Positions 1-11,675 of a stretch of 64,000 nucleotides of DNA are shown here, piece after piece. This DNA is from Beaufortia kweichowensis (lineage: Eukaryota > Chordata > Actinopteri > Cypriniformes > Gastromyzontidae). The stretch is taken from the NCBI GenBank assembly GCA_019155185.1, contig CM032813.1:10628645-10692644 (forward strand), read 5' to 3'. The notes under the pieces are model-generated. The model saw nothing but the letters and a program-made list of their open reading frames with translations, was not told where the DNA came from and did no database searches. A program made the position numbers and the translations under genes. Position 1 is the first letter of the stretch. The number at the start of each line of letters is the position of its first letter.

Positions 1-1003
1 AAATTTTGAGAAATTACTTAATAATGGTTAATAATGTTTTTCAAAATATCCTCTTCTGCAGAAGAAGGATAGTCATACAAGTTTGAAATGACATGGGGAT
101 GACCACAATTTTTATAATAGTTATTCCTTTAAAGAATCCCATTCGTATTTTTGTGAACAACTGAACGTATAGTTCCGATTTACAAATGAGGCAAACAATA
201 AAAGCAAACAAACAAAAAGGCAAAAATGTGCAAGTGCTATGAAACTGGTCTCAGCTAACATAGGATTTTTACAGATACGATCACTATAGAAAACATGGAA
301 ATATGTAACACTGTGTGGGTCTGCTAATAAAACCCTTTCTGTGCTCTCTGTATAACTATAAAATCTTTGCTGACTAACAGCATTACGCACACCACCATCT
401 CTCAGCTCATATTTCTGCCGCAATTCCCCTAATCCCTCCTTTTTCCTGTTCCGGCACCAAATTGAGCTAAAACTTCTTTTAAGCGTTCTAATATTGATTC
501 TCTGCTTTGTTCTGCATATTTTCTAGCTGTTCCCTCAATTAGGGAGAAAAGGTAATTACAGAAAGTGTAAAGAGAGCGTCCTTCTATTTCAGAATAAGAA
601 CGCCTGCTCCACTTTAATCAATAACCTTTGTCTGATGATAATGTGTGTATTTAGTAACTTGACTCAGGAAATGGATTAAAAGCTCAGAGCGCACAGGCCA
701 ATGGACCACAGTCAATATAATGGAGAGGAAGTCGTAGCTTGATATCTGTAATGGATTTACTTGGAGGAATTCATAACTATAAAATGGTGTTTTTCACAGC
801 TGTGGAGCGTCTTCGAGCTCTACGGGGACTCGGTGAGAAAATACAGATTTGATTAGATTATGTTTGATCAAAGAGAGTATATTCATTACAGTGTCTGACA
901 ATATAAAACACCATATAGATTTAACCGATAATCTTTTATAGGTGCATAAACCGGTCTCTGCGATGTAGGTGGGATTTCTTTGAACCTCAGGGGTGGACCA
1001 CCT
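1..1003. other. AT-rich unique sequence, nothing recognised
   Basis: Short open frames on both strands lack domain resemblance and codon structure. No repeat end, tRNA-like promoter or splice-bounded exon was seen. Confidence 0.4.
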
Positions 1004-1317
1004 TAAGGGATAGTTCACCTAAAATTAAAAAATATATTATTATTTACACACTTTCATGTCATGTCAAACCTGTATGACTTTATTGCTTTAGCAGAACGCA
1101 GAAGGAGATAATTAGCAAAACGCTGGTAACCGGAACCCATTCACTTTCATGGTGTGAACATGAGGTACAATAGAAGTCAATGGGTGCCGGTAACCAGCGT
1201 TTTGCAAAATATCTTCTTTTGTGTTCCACAAAACTAAGAATCATATAGAGGGTTTGAATGACATAAGGGTGAACAAATTATGACATAATTTTTATTTTTG
1301 GGTGAACTCTCTCTTTA
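1004..1317. mobile_element. Angel-like inverted-repeat MITE, copy 1
   Basis: The termini are AGGGATAGTTCACCTAAAAT and its inverted counterpart ending GGGTGAACTCTCTCTTTAG. Internal arms (GCAAAACGCTGGTAACCGG and CCGGTAACCAGCGTTTTGC) surround a short centre, so almost the whole element folds into one hairpin. This structure and the GGGATAGTTCACCC terminus are typical of abundant cyprinid MITEs; the family name Angel is from memory. There is no coding capacity. A second copy lies at 22791-23107. Confidence 0.85.
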
Positions 1318-2371
1318 GCACCCTAAACGAAGTGACTGCAGTAAATTGCTATAAATACACAGACATTCCTTTGCTTTATGAATTATAATATGGCCTTTTT
1401 CAATGCGTTTCTCTTGTGCATTTCCAGTTACTAAAGTAGTCGAGAAACAGCAGACTTTTTAATCTCCGGCTTCTAATGAGCAATTCAATACCCAGGCTTT
1501 TTTTGGTTCTGGTACGTGATACAGATATGCCCTCTTAGCACTTAAGCAACTGGCAGCCAGTCTTAAAGTAGCTTATTGAGAAGAATAACGTCTTCTGTGC
1601 TTCGCTAATAAATGTCTCATCACTCTTGCAGTTGTTAGACGATCATGCGTAGCTTTCTGCAACCGTTCTAGTGTGCAGTGATTAGAATATACTGTGACCA
1701 TAGACATACAGTTCATGCCACATTATGCAGATGCTTTACATATGTAGACATGCTGTTGTTTTGGAATGGTTAACATTACTGTTGCTGTCGTTACTCATAG
1801 TAAAAGTTTCCAAGATGCTACAACTAAAAAACTACTGATATTTAAATTCTTAGAGTAATAAAATAACCTTTCATAAGAAGAATGTGTTGAATGATCAATG
1901 ATTCAGATTTTAACCCTTAAAGGATTACTTTACTGCAGAATGAAAATTTCATGATAATTTACTCACGCCCATGTCATCCAAGGTGTCCATGTTTTTTTTG
2001 TTCAGTAGAAAACAATCCAAAGCTTTTGAGGAAAACATTCCAGGATCTTTCTCTATAAAATGGATTTAATCGGTGATCAATGGGTTTAATGTCCAAGTTT
2101 CAGTTTCTTAGCAGCTTTAAAAGGCTTTACACAACTCCAGCCGATAAATTCCAGCAAAACGATTAGTTATTTTCTATAAAAATAAAACATCTTATCATTT
2201 TTAACCACAAATACTGTACACGACTTGCACTACCTTCATGATGCACATCCACCGCTTCACTTATTACGTAATCATGCTGGAAAGATCACGAGTGACGTTG
2301 GCGGATACAAAAACGATAAAAATCGGTATGATTTATTACGTTATTTCCCTATTCACTTTAATATTTCATAG

Positions 2372-2430
2372 TTTACATTTACATTTAGGCATTTAGCTGA
2401 CGCTTTTATCCAAAGCGACTTACAAATATT
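2372..2430 (-). repeat. SINE 3' tail fragment
   Basis: The reverse complement of GACGCTTTTATCCAAAGCG next to CATTTAG is the tail shared by many teleost SINEs (GCTTTGGATAAAAGCGTCTGC-like). Only the tail is visible; no A/B box region is attached. Confidence 0.65.
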
Positions 2431-5400
2431 AGGAGACAAATGGTTGAATTCTGGTCTCATCCTGACAAACTATACTGTTTATTGATGGAAAGTCCAAGAA
2501 TAAATATTTGACAAATTTTCATAACAATAAACATGAACTAAAAAAATAAATGTAATGTTATTTAAATGTAACGTTTAATTGAATGTTATGTTCTTTATAA
2601 AAAACTAAAATTAAAAAAAGATAAATGTTTAAAAAATATTGTACAAAATAGTAGTTCAGTGCATTTTCATGTCTATACTCAATATGTGCAGTGACAGTTT
2701 TTCAAACAAATTTTTCATGTTGTGATAGCTAACACGTTTGTCTTGTTGTATTGTTAATTGTGTTAATTGAGCAATTATAATGTTTTTGTTTCTACACACT
2801 ACATAACATTTGATATTCATAGATTTTAATATGGCGGATAACTTGCATTAAAACGGCTGCTAGTGATTTATATATGTGTGTGTATATATACAGTAACATC
2901 TATGAGGGTTACTACAAACCCATATTGAATCATGGAACTACAGAACTACCATTTCTACTAGTGAAACAATTATGAAAAGTAGATGTAGTATCATTGCAGG
3001 GTTTTTTTTGGAAGATGAAGTTGAGAATTGTTGAAGATGCTGAACCAGCTCCCTGTTTGAGCTCATTCATAATAGCCTAATGACTGAGGAGGAAATTCAG
3101 TGCAAATGTTTGCAGATGCTATAAAACAGAGACTAAGGTAACATCTCTTAAGATTGTCCAGGATACAGTTTGCATGCTCATACTTACCGACAGTGAATAT
3201 GGAGTGGATTATTTATGGCCTTTATTGCCTTTGTGCTAGAGAGTGGCAGGTCTTCTTTAAAGGGTCTAGCCGTGTATGTGTGTGTGCGTGCGTGTGTGTG
3301 TACTGGGATAAAGGGTCTAATCAGCCCAGGCAGGTGTCATTTTGTACTCTCACATTTTCCCGGAAGGCAATCCTGTATTTTCACATAAATCACACCCTTA
3401 ATGTGATGTGAGGAACCAGATTGTTGAAAAAGACACATCACACGTGTTTGATCCCTCCTCATCTCTCAGAGCATAAATTGTAATATCACACTCTGTAGAT
3501 ACTGTTAGGTTTGCGTTACCCAGAAAATTTTCAACTACCCCTTCTCAACTGTACGAAACGATTCAGCCTTTTTAATGGTTTTATTATGCGTAACGTTCTG
3601 TGTGTGGTCGATCGTGTTGGCACATTAACAGCACATTGTTTTAAAGATTTGTATTGTTGGCTGTTTTGAGCATTAGTTTTAGTGCTTTTAATAAAAAATA
3701 AGTATAAGCTGTTCTCTCTTGACCACACTAATCGTTTTGTCTGGGTAAATTGTTTTAATTTGCTCCGCCCATGTTCATGGCTAATTGCAGTGTTTTGGTT
3801 GTTATGCACTTCACTTAATTATACAATTTAGAAAATGACTATGCTTTGTATGCTCAACTAAATTAAACAAAACAATGCGTTTTTCCTTTGCAAAACTAGT
3901 GCTATTTATTATTTTTATTTGTAATTGCAATGAAACTTGTTAAGCATATGTGCTGGTGTTTATATGAGAGCCAGTTAATTGTCTCCAATTCTTAAGCACA
4001 GATCCGTTCTGTCTGTATGCGTCAGCTTTTCTCAAATATACCATATGTTTCAATGAACTTACTGATGCTTGCTGCATTATGCTATACAGTTTGTGAAGCT
4101 GAACCTAAGTTACACCAAAGCAAGAACAAGAGCAAGAAAAATGTTGTTTTTTGTCACGGTGATTAAACTGATTTAATTTAAAGTTGTTTTTGCACTAGTG
4201 GGTCTCAAGTTCATTTTGTTCAAATGATGTGAAAGTTGTTCTTTAAGAAAAAAATCTGCATTATATAAATCTTGTGGTGGTGCCGAATGACTTATTCTTA
4301 GGGAAACCTTTTTCTCAATTTACAGGATTGTCATGTCTGCCACACTTTACACTGTCTGATAGATATTTGACATATAAACAGGCTAAATACCTTTACCTTT
4401 TATTCCACGAAACAGCAGGCAGCTTTGGATTATGCATAGTAACAGAAATGTTGCTCACAGCATGTGAGCGGGTTCTTTTGTTTTGAAATATTGTTAAAGA
4501 TAAATTTGTTACACAAGAGGTGCTTTGATTGCTGTAATGGCGCTTTAAAGGGAATGCACGCTTACCGTTTTTCCCAAGGTTTCAGAGAAGTCTCCTAATT
4601 TATCCCCTTTGAATCATTAGTGCTTAAAATGAGAAAAGCTTCATCTCTTAAGTCATTACATAGTATCCCATACTATCCCAAGTTGAGTACACAAGCCTGT
4701 TGTTACTCGAAATCAAATGTGGTAACGGTACATGAAATGGTAATTTGCTGTAAAAATATGATTGTGTACTGTAAATAAAAAGAATGTGATTGTCACTTCC
4801 ATAAATACCCAAACTGTGTGTGAACAGAATAAGATTAAACATTTGGAAATGTGTACATGCTTGTGGATTTAAATGCCAATATTAATAAAAGTGTCTTCAT
4901 ACATTTAATGTTTTTTCTACAGGTACAAAACGCCCATTCTTCTGCACGGCTGTGATTTATTTGTGCTATCTTTTAGCCCAGCAAACCTTTGCATTCATCA
5001 GCGGCCCTGCTGAGGTTTGAAACAGTCCCTGATCAGAGACAGCGGGACAATGACATGTCATCTCTCTCCACCTACATTTGTACAATCCAGTTGCAGTTTG
5101 TTGAATTTTTACTGTATCCGTTTTAAACGGCATCACACCGCGTGGTCCGTTCCGTGATTTTTACACGTCGGTGCTTGTTGTAACATGATAGGAGTTGTAA
5201 CAGTTTTGTCACCTTTATTCTTGTCAGTTAACTACACATTGCCTTGTTTATTGTTTGTAAAAGAAAAGCTTTGTCGTTTCGTATTTGAATCACTCGAGTC
5301 ATATCTGTGTTATTGCTTTGACCATTATAAACGGCAGCAAGGTCACGGGGGCGCGTAAAGTAAGATTACAGCGTGACTAGAATCTGCCTTGAGCACGCTT

Positions 5401-7592
5401 GAGCGTATGGGTTTAGCGATCTGTTTAACTACCTAATATCGAAGCTCCATAAAAACAGCATTGTAATGCCCTCCCCCTGCATATCACAATGAAATTTTAC
5501 TCTGATCTGAGGTGACTTTCAATGTTCTCACTAAAAGATGTGACATCTGTCTAAAGGGTTTATGGTAGGTCTTGATTTAAGTCATTTAACATTAAAATCA
5601 GCATGCAGGTGGAGGGAAGCAAAATATAAAAGCTTAAAAGCAAGAAAGAAACAGGAAAATGTTTTTATTCTTTATTTGAAAACGTTAAAGCTTGAAAACT
5701 CTTTTTTTGAAGTTGACAAGTAAAATTTTTCAGTTTTTCCTTTTGTTGTCCACAGAGGAAATAAAGTCATACATGTTCAAAACAGTGTTTGGACTAGTAA
5801 ATAATGACACGATGTTCTTTTTTGTGTAATTTACTCAAAATAAAGCCTTTCTTCAGTCGAACTAACAGTTTCAAAATCAAATGTTAAATTTTAATATGAT
5901 GACATGTCAATAACTACAATATTTTTCGTGCGTCTCGTGATAAAACCAATGAGATTCACTGTTCAAGTTACTGATGTGTCGACACAAATTCATTTCAGCA
6001 CTTGGATCTGCTTATTATTATTGCTAAATAAACTCAAAATATTAATGTTTTAATAAAATATTATTCAAATTCTTTACAAACTTAAGACGACATTCATCAA
6101 TATATGATGAATGGATGTGCTTTTTCATCAAAATGATTAGTTCATGCTTAACTAAAGCAAGGAAGGGTCAGTAAATTATGAGAGAATTTAATTTGAGTCT
6201 AAGTGATCCTTCAGCTCATGAGATAAAAAAAACATAAAAATGAAGCTGTTCTGCTTCATTACTGTACACGCATTTGTTTTGCTTGTCTTGTTGGATCAAA
6301 ATTCTCTCAGACAGGAATAAAACATGCAGTCATCTGTTGTTCTGTTGTGTGACACTTCAGCGAGTGACAGAATTAGTAAATGTATGGAGATGTGATGTTG
6401 GAACGGATACAGACAGCGGAGTGTTTGTAAAAGCCGAGACACGTCTTTGGTGGATGGTGTTGTATCACTTAACCAGGCAAGGAAAAACAAGAATATCACT
6501 AATGAGGACCGAGAGCGCAGCTCTTGCTCTTCCTCCTCATTGTGTTTTTCCAGGAGCGATGTTTTATTTATTTGTTTATATATTTGAGCTTATGCCTGTG
6601 TTTTGCAGCGTAAATTGTGTTTTCGTCTGAGTCACTCAATGTTTTTCCCCCTCAGAATTCAGCCAGAACTAGTCTGGAAGTCTAACAGAAGTGAAACTGA
6701 AGTTTCTTTTTCCTGTCTGGAGGTCAGTCGTGGAACAGAAGCAGGCAGACGCGCTGTAAATATGCCACACACACACACTGTCTTTGCTCTCATACCTTTC
6801 AGAACCAGCAGAGGGGGGAATCTGATCTCTGGGTCAGAATGTATTATCAGACTTCCCATCATGCCCTTGTTTATGTGTTTAAGCACATACAGTGTTTTTT
6901 CTGACCTTGATGGAATGACACAGATCTTTTGATGGCATTTTTTTTAAATACGTTTTCAAAATACCTGCATTCTTAATATATTCAGTTCATTCTTTTTATT
7001 TGTTTTATTCCGATTTTTAATAATTTGCGTTAAATTAAACTATTTAAGAATTCCTTCGTATTTACAGTAGTGTGTATCACTTTTACTTCACGCAATAATG
7101 CTTTTGATCGACTTCAGAAATTCATATTTTGGCATGATTTATGAACTCTCATACAGGCGTCTTATGTGTTTGTGGAAGAAAAGACATTTCAAAATTAAAT
7201 AAAATGATTTGATTAAGGATCTATGCAGGGTCCCAAAAACATATTTATTTTGCATCTTTTTGCTATACGTGTATAAATTATAAAAAAACAAATCACTTTA
7301 TTTTCAGGTTTAATTAGAATTTACTGCTTGGATCAAAGTAATCTCGGAGTTTGGACCACCCAAAAAAATAATTAATTGACAGTATCATATGAAATTACAT
7401 AAAAGATGTAACAATTAAAAGTGTTTTAGACCTGATCACATTAATTTGAATGTGCATCAGAATGGGGATTGGCTTTTGTAACTGGAAGGTGGTTCTTCTA
7501 CTTTCTTAATGTCCTGAAATATTGATAGTGTGAACAACACTTGTCTGTCGTCTCGCCAGATCAACATACACCTCTGAAAACAAATGCTGTCA

Positions 7593-7622
7593 TCTCTTAT
7601 TCCACTGTAATGGAATAAGAGA
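7593..7622. repeat. Perfect 12-bp inverted repeat, 6-nt loop
   Basis: TCTCTTATTCCA (7593-7604), loop CTGTAA, then TGGAATAAGAGA (7611-7622). There is no T-run for a terminator and no flanking element ends. It may be a chance hairpin or a small remnant of a palindromic MITE. Confidence 0.8.
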
Positions 7623-9480
7623 CGTGTGGTCTTACTGTTCATACTGTACTTGCATCAAAGTTTTGTTATAAAAAATGGTACCTTAATTTACATGACCAAA
7701 AAGTACTTTTGTTTTTATTGGTTAAGAATAGTTAGTTAATCATACTTAAATTATAATGACTCTTACACTTAATAACCCAAAATATATGTTGATATTTTAC
7801 CTCAGCACTTGCTTAGAGAATAAAGGACCAAAGCTGGTTGTGAAAAGTGTTGACAAAAGGTGACTAGTCACATGACCAAAAATAGACCTTTTCCTCTTAT
7901 ATTTATATAAATATTAAACCAAATATTTGTGCACCAAATAAAAATACTAACCACAAATTTTGACATAAATTTAAAAACACACAAACAAAATAAAACCCTT
8001 ACAGGCATGTTACTGCTTGTATCTACGTAAGATAACGAAATAAAAATACCTTTTTATCTTTTAAATATATAATACGGTTAAAAGTGCTCCATTACTTCTC
8101 AAGCCTGTTTTTCTTTTTCTGGGAAAACAATAGAGAGCAGATTGTTGTGTCAGACAGCAGAAAGACTGTGGGCGTACGGGCGAGGGTTTGAATATCACCA
8201 GCTCTTTATTTTACGAGATTTTACGAGGCAGATACTGCAGCGACTTTAGCAGCCCTTGATGAGCCTTTTAGCATGCTAATCATCCGACATCCTGCTTGTT
8301 AAAGAGAGAGAGGTAAAAAGAGTGGGTCAAAGCCTCTCTCGCTCTCTCTTTCCACCTCATCTTTCCTTTGGGGAGCCTTGATAAAACGAATGCATTATTG
8401 CCTTTTCTCCGCCGCACATAAATTAAAAGATAACAACATGTATACAGCATGAAGATTGGTTTTGTCGAAGTGTTTCTAATTATTTTTCGCCCAGCAAGCT
8501 GCGCCACGCGCTCCCGTATTGATGAATAACTTTGTTGCGGCTGAGGGTATTTTGGGATGGAGGGTGTTTGGTGTATGTGGCGACACGCTCGCTCATCCGG
8601 AGCTGTGCCGGGCACTCGGTTTTGCGAGAATCGAGAAAAAAGTTTAATTAGCAAAGCAATAAAGTCAGAGAAAGACCAGCGCTGTGCGGTGCGAAGAAAT
8701 TACATCTCCATTCCAATAGATTGGCCCGTAGCTGCGCTGCCGTCATTGTTTTCCTCCAATGCAATTCTGACAAGTTTTTAATTGCGGTAAACTCATGTAT
8801 ATTTATGTCAAGTGCCGCACTTTTCCATTGATGAAGACCAGCTTGTACTAGTGTGTGCGTGGCGGGAGGTAGTTCATTTCTTTTCATCAAACCCACACAC
8901 TTGAATTCCTCAGGTGCGTCTCATCCGTTTAAAATTCATATCAATAAATAATATCGCAGCATGTGCCATCTCAAAGTCATCCAGACCGCCTCATAACCTC
9001 CCACAAATCCAGGAAATTTCCAGAACCCCCTGTCATGTTTTATCCCTCAGCTGTTCATTTTGATGTAACCTTTAATGTGAACCTTCCAATATCCTCCCAG
9101 CCGGTCGGGAAAATAAAGCTTTTGTATCAAACACGCTGACTGTGTTCGTTTTTGCCCTTGTCGACGCCCTTTGGTCACGGTGGCCGGCGTTCTCCCGGCT
9201 CCATTTCCTTATTTACCTTTTATTAACACCCAGTCTTGCCTTGACATTTCATCAAACGGGGCCACGGGCACTGATCTGGGGCTCGTGTTAGATGTGTTAG
9301 TGCACATGCGCTACCTGACATACAAACAATAAACTCCCGCTTGTTCACACTGGGACACAGTTGTGTCCATAATATAAAAAACCTGTACATGCTTGTGCAC
9401 ACTTAGCTGTTTTAGTTGTCAGGTAAAAATAAATCTTGTTTGTTCTGACAGAGCAAGCACATTTAGCAGTCTGAAAAAAT

Positions 9481-9729
9481 GTGACCCTGTCTGTGAAAAC
9501 CAGGCTAAAGTCTAAAAATCTAAATCTGAGATAACGAGCACCAAAGTTTGATTTCACCTATTCATTTCACTAATATTGTCTGAGTAAGGTCATGTCAAAG
9601 ATTAAAATCATAAAGATATCAATGTTAAATTCTCACAGAATATTCTTTACATTATGTAAAATGATTTTATGTAGGAAACAGAAAAATCACAAAAAATGAC
9701 TTTGGCTGAGTTTTCGCAGACTGTGTCAC
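9481..9729. mobile_element. Short non-autonomous TIR element, copy 1
   Basis: The ends are inverted: GTGACCCTGTCTGTGAAAAC on the left and GTTTTCGCAGACTGTGTCAC on the right. The element is flanked by the 4-bp direct repeat AAAT (9477-9480 and 9730-9733). It is about 250 bp and non-coding. It aligns along most of its length with 47271-47503, but its central 41 bp (9571-9611) are in the opposite orientation there. The superfamily was not identified. Confidence 0.75.
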
Positions 9730-9733
9730 AAAT

Positions 9734-10284
9734 TTGGGATGTCCCGATCAGGTTTTTTTGCCCTCGAGTCCGAGTCATTTGATTTTGAGTATCTGCCGAT
9801 CCCGAGTCCCAATCCGATACTTCTATAATATATAAAAAAAAGAATAAAGAAGAGCAAAGAAACAGATCCAGGATGTTCCTTATTTTTTATTTAATTCACC
9901 TTATTTTAACATTCAACAACTCTGTTAACAGAGCACTTCTGTGAGGTAGCTTGAACAATCAAGTAATAAATAACATATATGCCTAATATATGCCTAGAGG
10001 TCTAACTCTGTGCCACCGCATAACTATAGATGTGTTAAAATAATGAGAATATGTCGGAGCTTGTGGCTGAGTGGACAGCGCTCCAGACATGGACAGCGCA
10101 ACTGTGCTTCGGCGACGCGAGTTTGAATCCCAGCTCTGGCATCCTTTCCTATAAAAAAAATAATGACAATATATATACATATATATCCGAGTCCTGATCG
10201 GGAGGTAACGTCTGTTCCGATCGAGTCTGAAACCACGTGATCGAGCCCGATTTCCGATCACGTGATTGGATCGGGACATCCCTA
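9734..10284. mobile_element. hAT-type MITE with nested SINE
   Basis: The termini GGGATGTCCCGATC (from 9736) and GATCGGGACATCCC (to 10282) are inverted repeats. They are flanked by an 8-bp target duplication with one mismatch, TCACAAAT (9726-9733) and TCACGAAT (10285-10292), as expected for hAT elements. Subterminal CGAGTCCGAGTC/GATCGAG repeats are present. No transposase is encoded. It landed exactly at the right end of the preceding TIR element, so its duplication includes that element's last four bases. A SINE was later inserted at 10053-10156. Confidence 0.85.
10053..10156 (+). mobile_element. tRNA-derived SINE or tRNA retropseudogene (Ser/Leu-like) inside the hAT MITE
   Basis: The sequence has a pol III A box (TGGCTGAGTGG, near 10063-10073), a long variable-arm-like segment, and a B box (GAGTTTGAATCCC, from about 10119). 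It is flanked by a 16-bp target duplication with one mismatch, AAAATAATGAGAATAT (10037-10052) and AAAATAATGACAATAT (10157-10172), which supports LINE-mediated retroposition. The long variable arm suggests a Ser- or Leu-tRNA ancestor. It is too diverged to be a functional tRNA gene. Confidence 0.75.
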
Positions 10285-10292
10285 TCACGAAT

Positions 10293-11384
10293 GTTTAGCA
10301 ATTCGGTACTTGAGCAATTCTAGCTTGTGTTTGTCACATCAGAAAAGGAGCACGCTTCGTATCCCCGAGATTAACCGTCCGCATTGTGGAAACGTGTCCC
10401 GCGACCGTTAATTGAGACGCCCAGCCACACGCTTTGTGCATAAGAACACCTGTCACCGTCATCGTCTTTGATCCCTAAACCTATTTCAGGCTTCTGAGGG
10501 AGGGGGTTTAACCGGCACACGTGTGTGAGGTTTCGAGGGCTGGACGCATAGCAGGAATCGGAAGAAGAGTTTGCCAATAGGCAATTACGGAGGAAAGGGA
10601 GTGTGGCTGAGGGTTGTAACTACTCTCACACTGGGAAAATACCATAGCAAGCCAAAAATCCAGCCGGGCTTCCCAGCAGCCCTTCTGCGGCTCACTCAGC
10701 CTAATTCTGAATCAAATTCTGTGAAAATTTACAACGACACTTTAATTATTGATGCTTGTTCTGCTGCATTAGATGCTTTGTTGTGTTTATACAATCCGGA
10801 TACGCAGTTGGGCACTTAAAGTATCCGTGTTTAGTAAACGAAAGTGAAGTTTATTATTTATTTTTTGCTTTTAAGATGCACTGCAAAAACGCCCTTCTTG
10901 AAACTAGCAAGATAAACTTGCATCTAGTTAAAATGTACTAAAATCTATCAAAAAAATCTGTCACACATCTGTGCACATCTGAACAATTTTTATTTTTTAA
11001 AAAACATTTTTAAGTCTTGTACATTTTTTTTCATTTTACATATTTTATAAATTATGGTAACATTAACATTTTTTTATTATTTTTTTTTGTTTTATTGTTA
11101 TGAAAATTGCCCAATTATTTCATCTTGAGTTTTTACCTTTCCATTAAATTATAGTTCGTCATGATTAGACTAATGATTAGACTAAAATAGACTTAAATGA
11201 AATATTAAAGTGAATAGGGAAATAAAATAGGTGTTCCTCCTGAGGAACGGTGACAGGTAACAGGTTTAAGCACTAAATAATGAATAAGTTGAAAATTTGC
11301 ATTAAAATTAGAGTCAAAAATGTAAATAAAATAATTTTTTATCAAATTACTGACTGCAGCTGTGACGCGTCAGAGGAGAAATGA
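10293..11384. other. Intronic sequence, nothing recognised
   Basis: The stretch near 10330-10720 is somewhat GC-richer; 10980-11340 is very AT-rich with T runs. The open frames at 10371-10577 (-) and 10571-10819 (+) show no recognisable domain. Confidence 0.4.
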
Positions 11385-11423
11385 CCCTCCAAGTAGGTCT
11401 GGGTTCTCCCAAGGTTTTTTCTC

Positions 11424-11464
<41 letters not shown>

Positions 11465-11675
11465 CATATACATATACATATATATACCTTGCCACCGTCG
11501 CCATGTTGGAGTGCTCACTAGGACACTGCTGATATTAGATATTACTGATATTAGTTATTAAATTAGCTTTTATATATTCCTGCTTGTCATTATGTTTATT
11601 CTGCTGTAAAGCTGCTTGGAAACAGTGCCACATTGTTAAAGCGCTATACAAATAAACTTGAACTTGAACTTGAGA
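11385..11675 (+). repeat. L2-type LINE/SINE 3' end interrupted by a CATATA microsatellite
   Basis: The left part reads TCTGGGTTCTCCCAAGG. The right part reads TAAAGCTGCTTGGAAACAG then AAAGCGCTATACAAATAAAC, and ends in AACTTGAACTTGAACTTGAG. This is the widespread teleost L2-type 3' terminus with short tandem tail units. About 55 bp of CATATA repeats (11430-11486) sit in the middle. Confidence 0.7.
11430..11486. repeat. CATATA microsatellite
   Basis: Roughly nine tandem CATATA units with one shortened unit (CATATC) near 11463. It lies within an L2-type 3' end. Confidence 0.9.

Larger units (their letters stand above)
1318..9480. other. Largely unique intronic sequence
   Basis: The interval holds a SINE tail at 2372-2430, small TG runs near 2870 and 3275, and a perfect 12-bp hairpin at 7593-7622. 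The part from about 8140 to 9330 has a higher GC content, lacks recognisable repeats, and could be conserved regulatory DNA, but nothing in the sequence itself proves that. No gene was recognised. Confidence 0.4.

Noticed and set aside
6274..6630. 118-codon plus-strand frame
   Set aside because: Cys/Leu/Phe-rich AT-driven translation overlapping a minus-strand frame; no domain or conserved motif.
8280..8654. 124-codon minus-strand frame
   Set aside because: It has no recognisable domain, no splice-bounded structure and low-complexity parts; length alone is weak evidence in 64 kb.
10053..10156. Functional tRNA gene
   Set aside because: A and B boxes are present, but the arms do not pair well and the target duplication shows it is a retroposed copy.
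11430..11486. CRISPR-like array
   Set aside because: The units are 6 bp with no spacers; it is a microsatellite in a eukaryotic intron.
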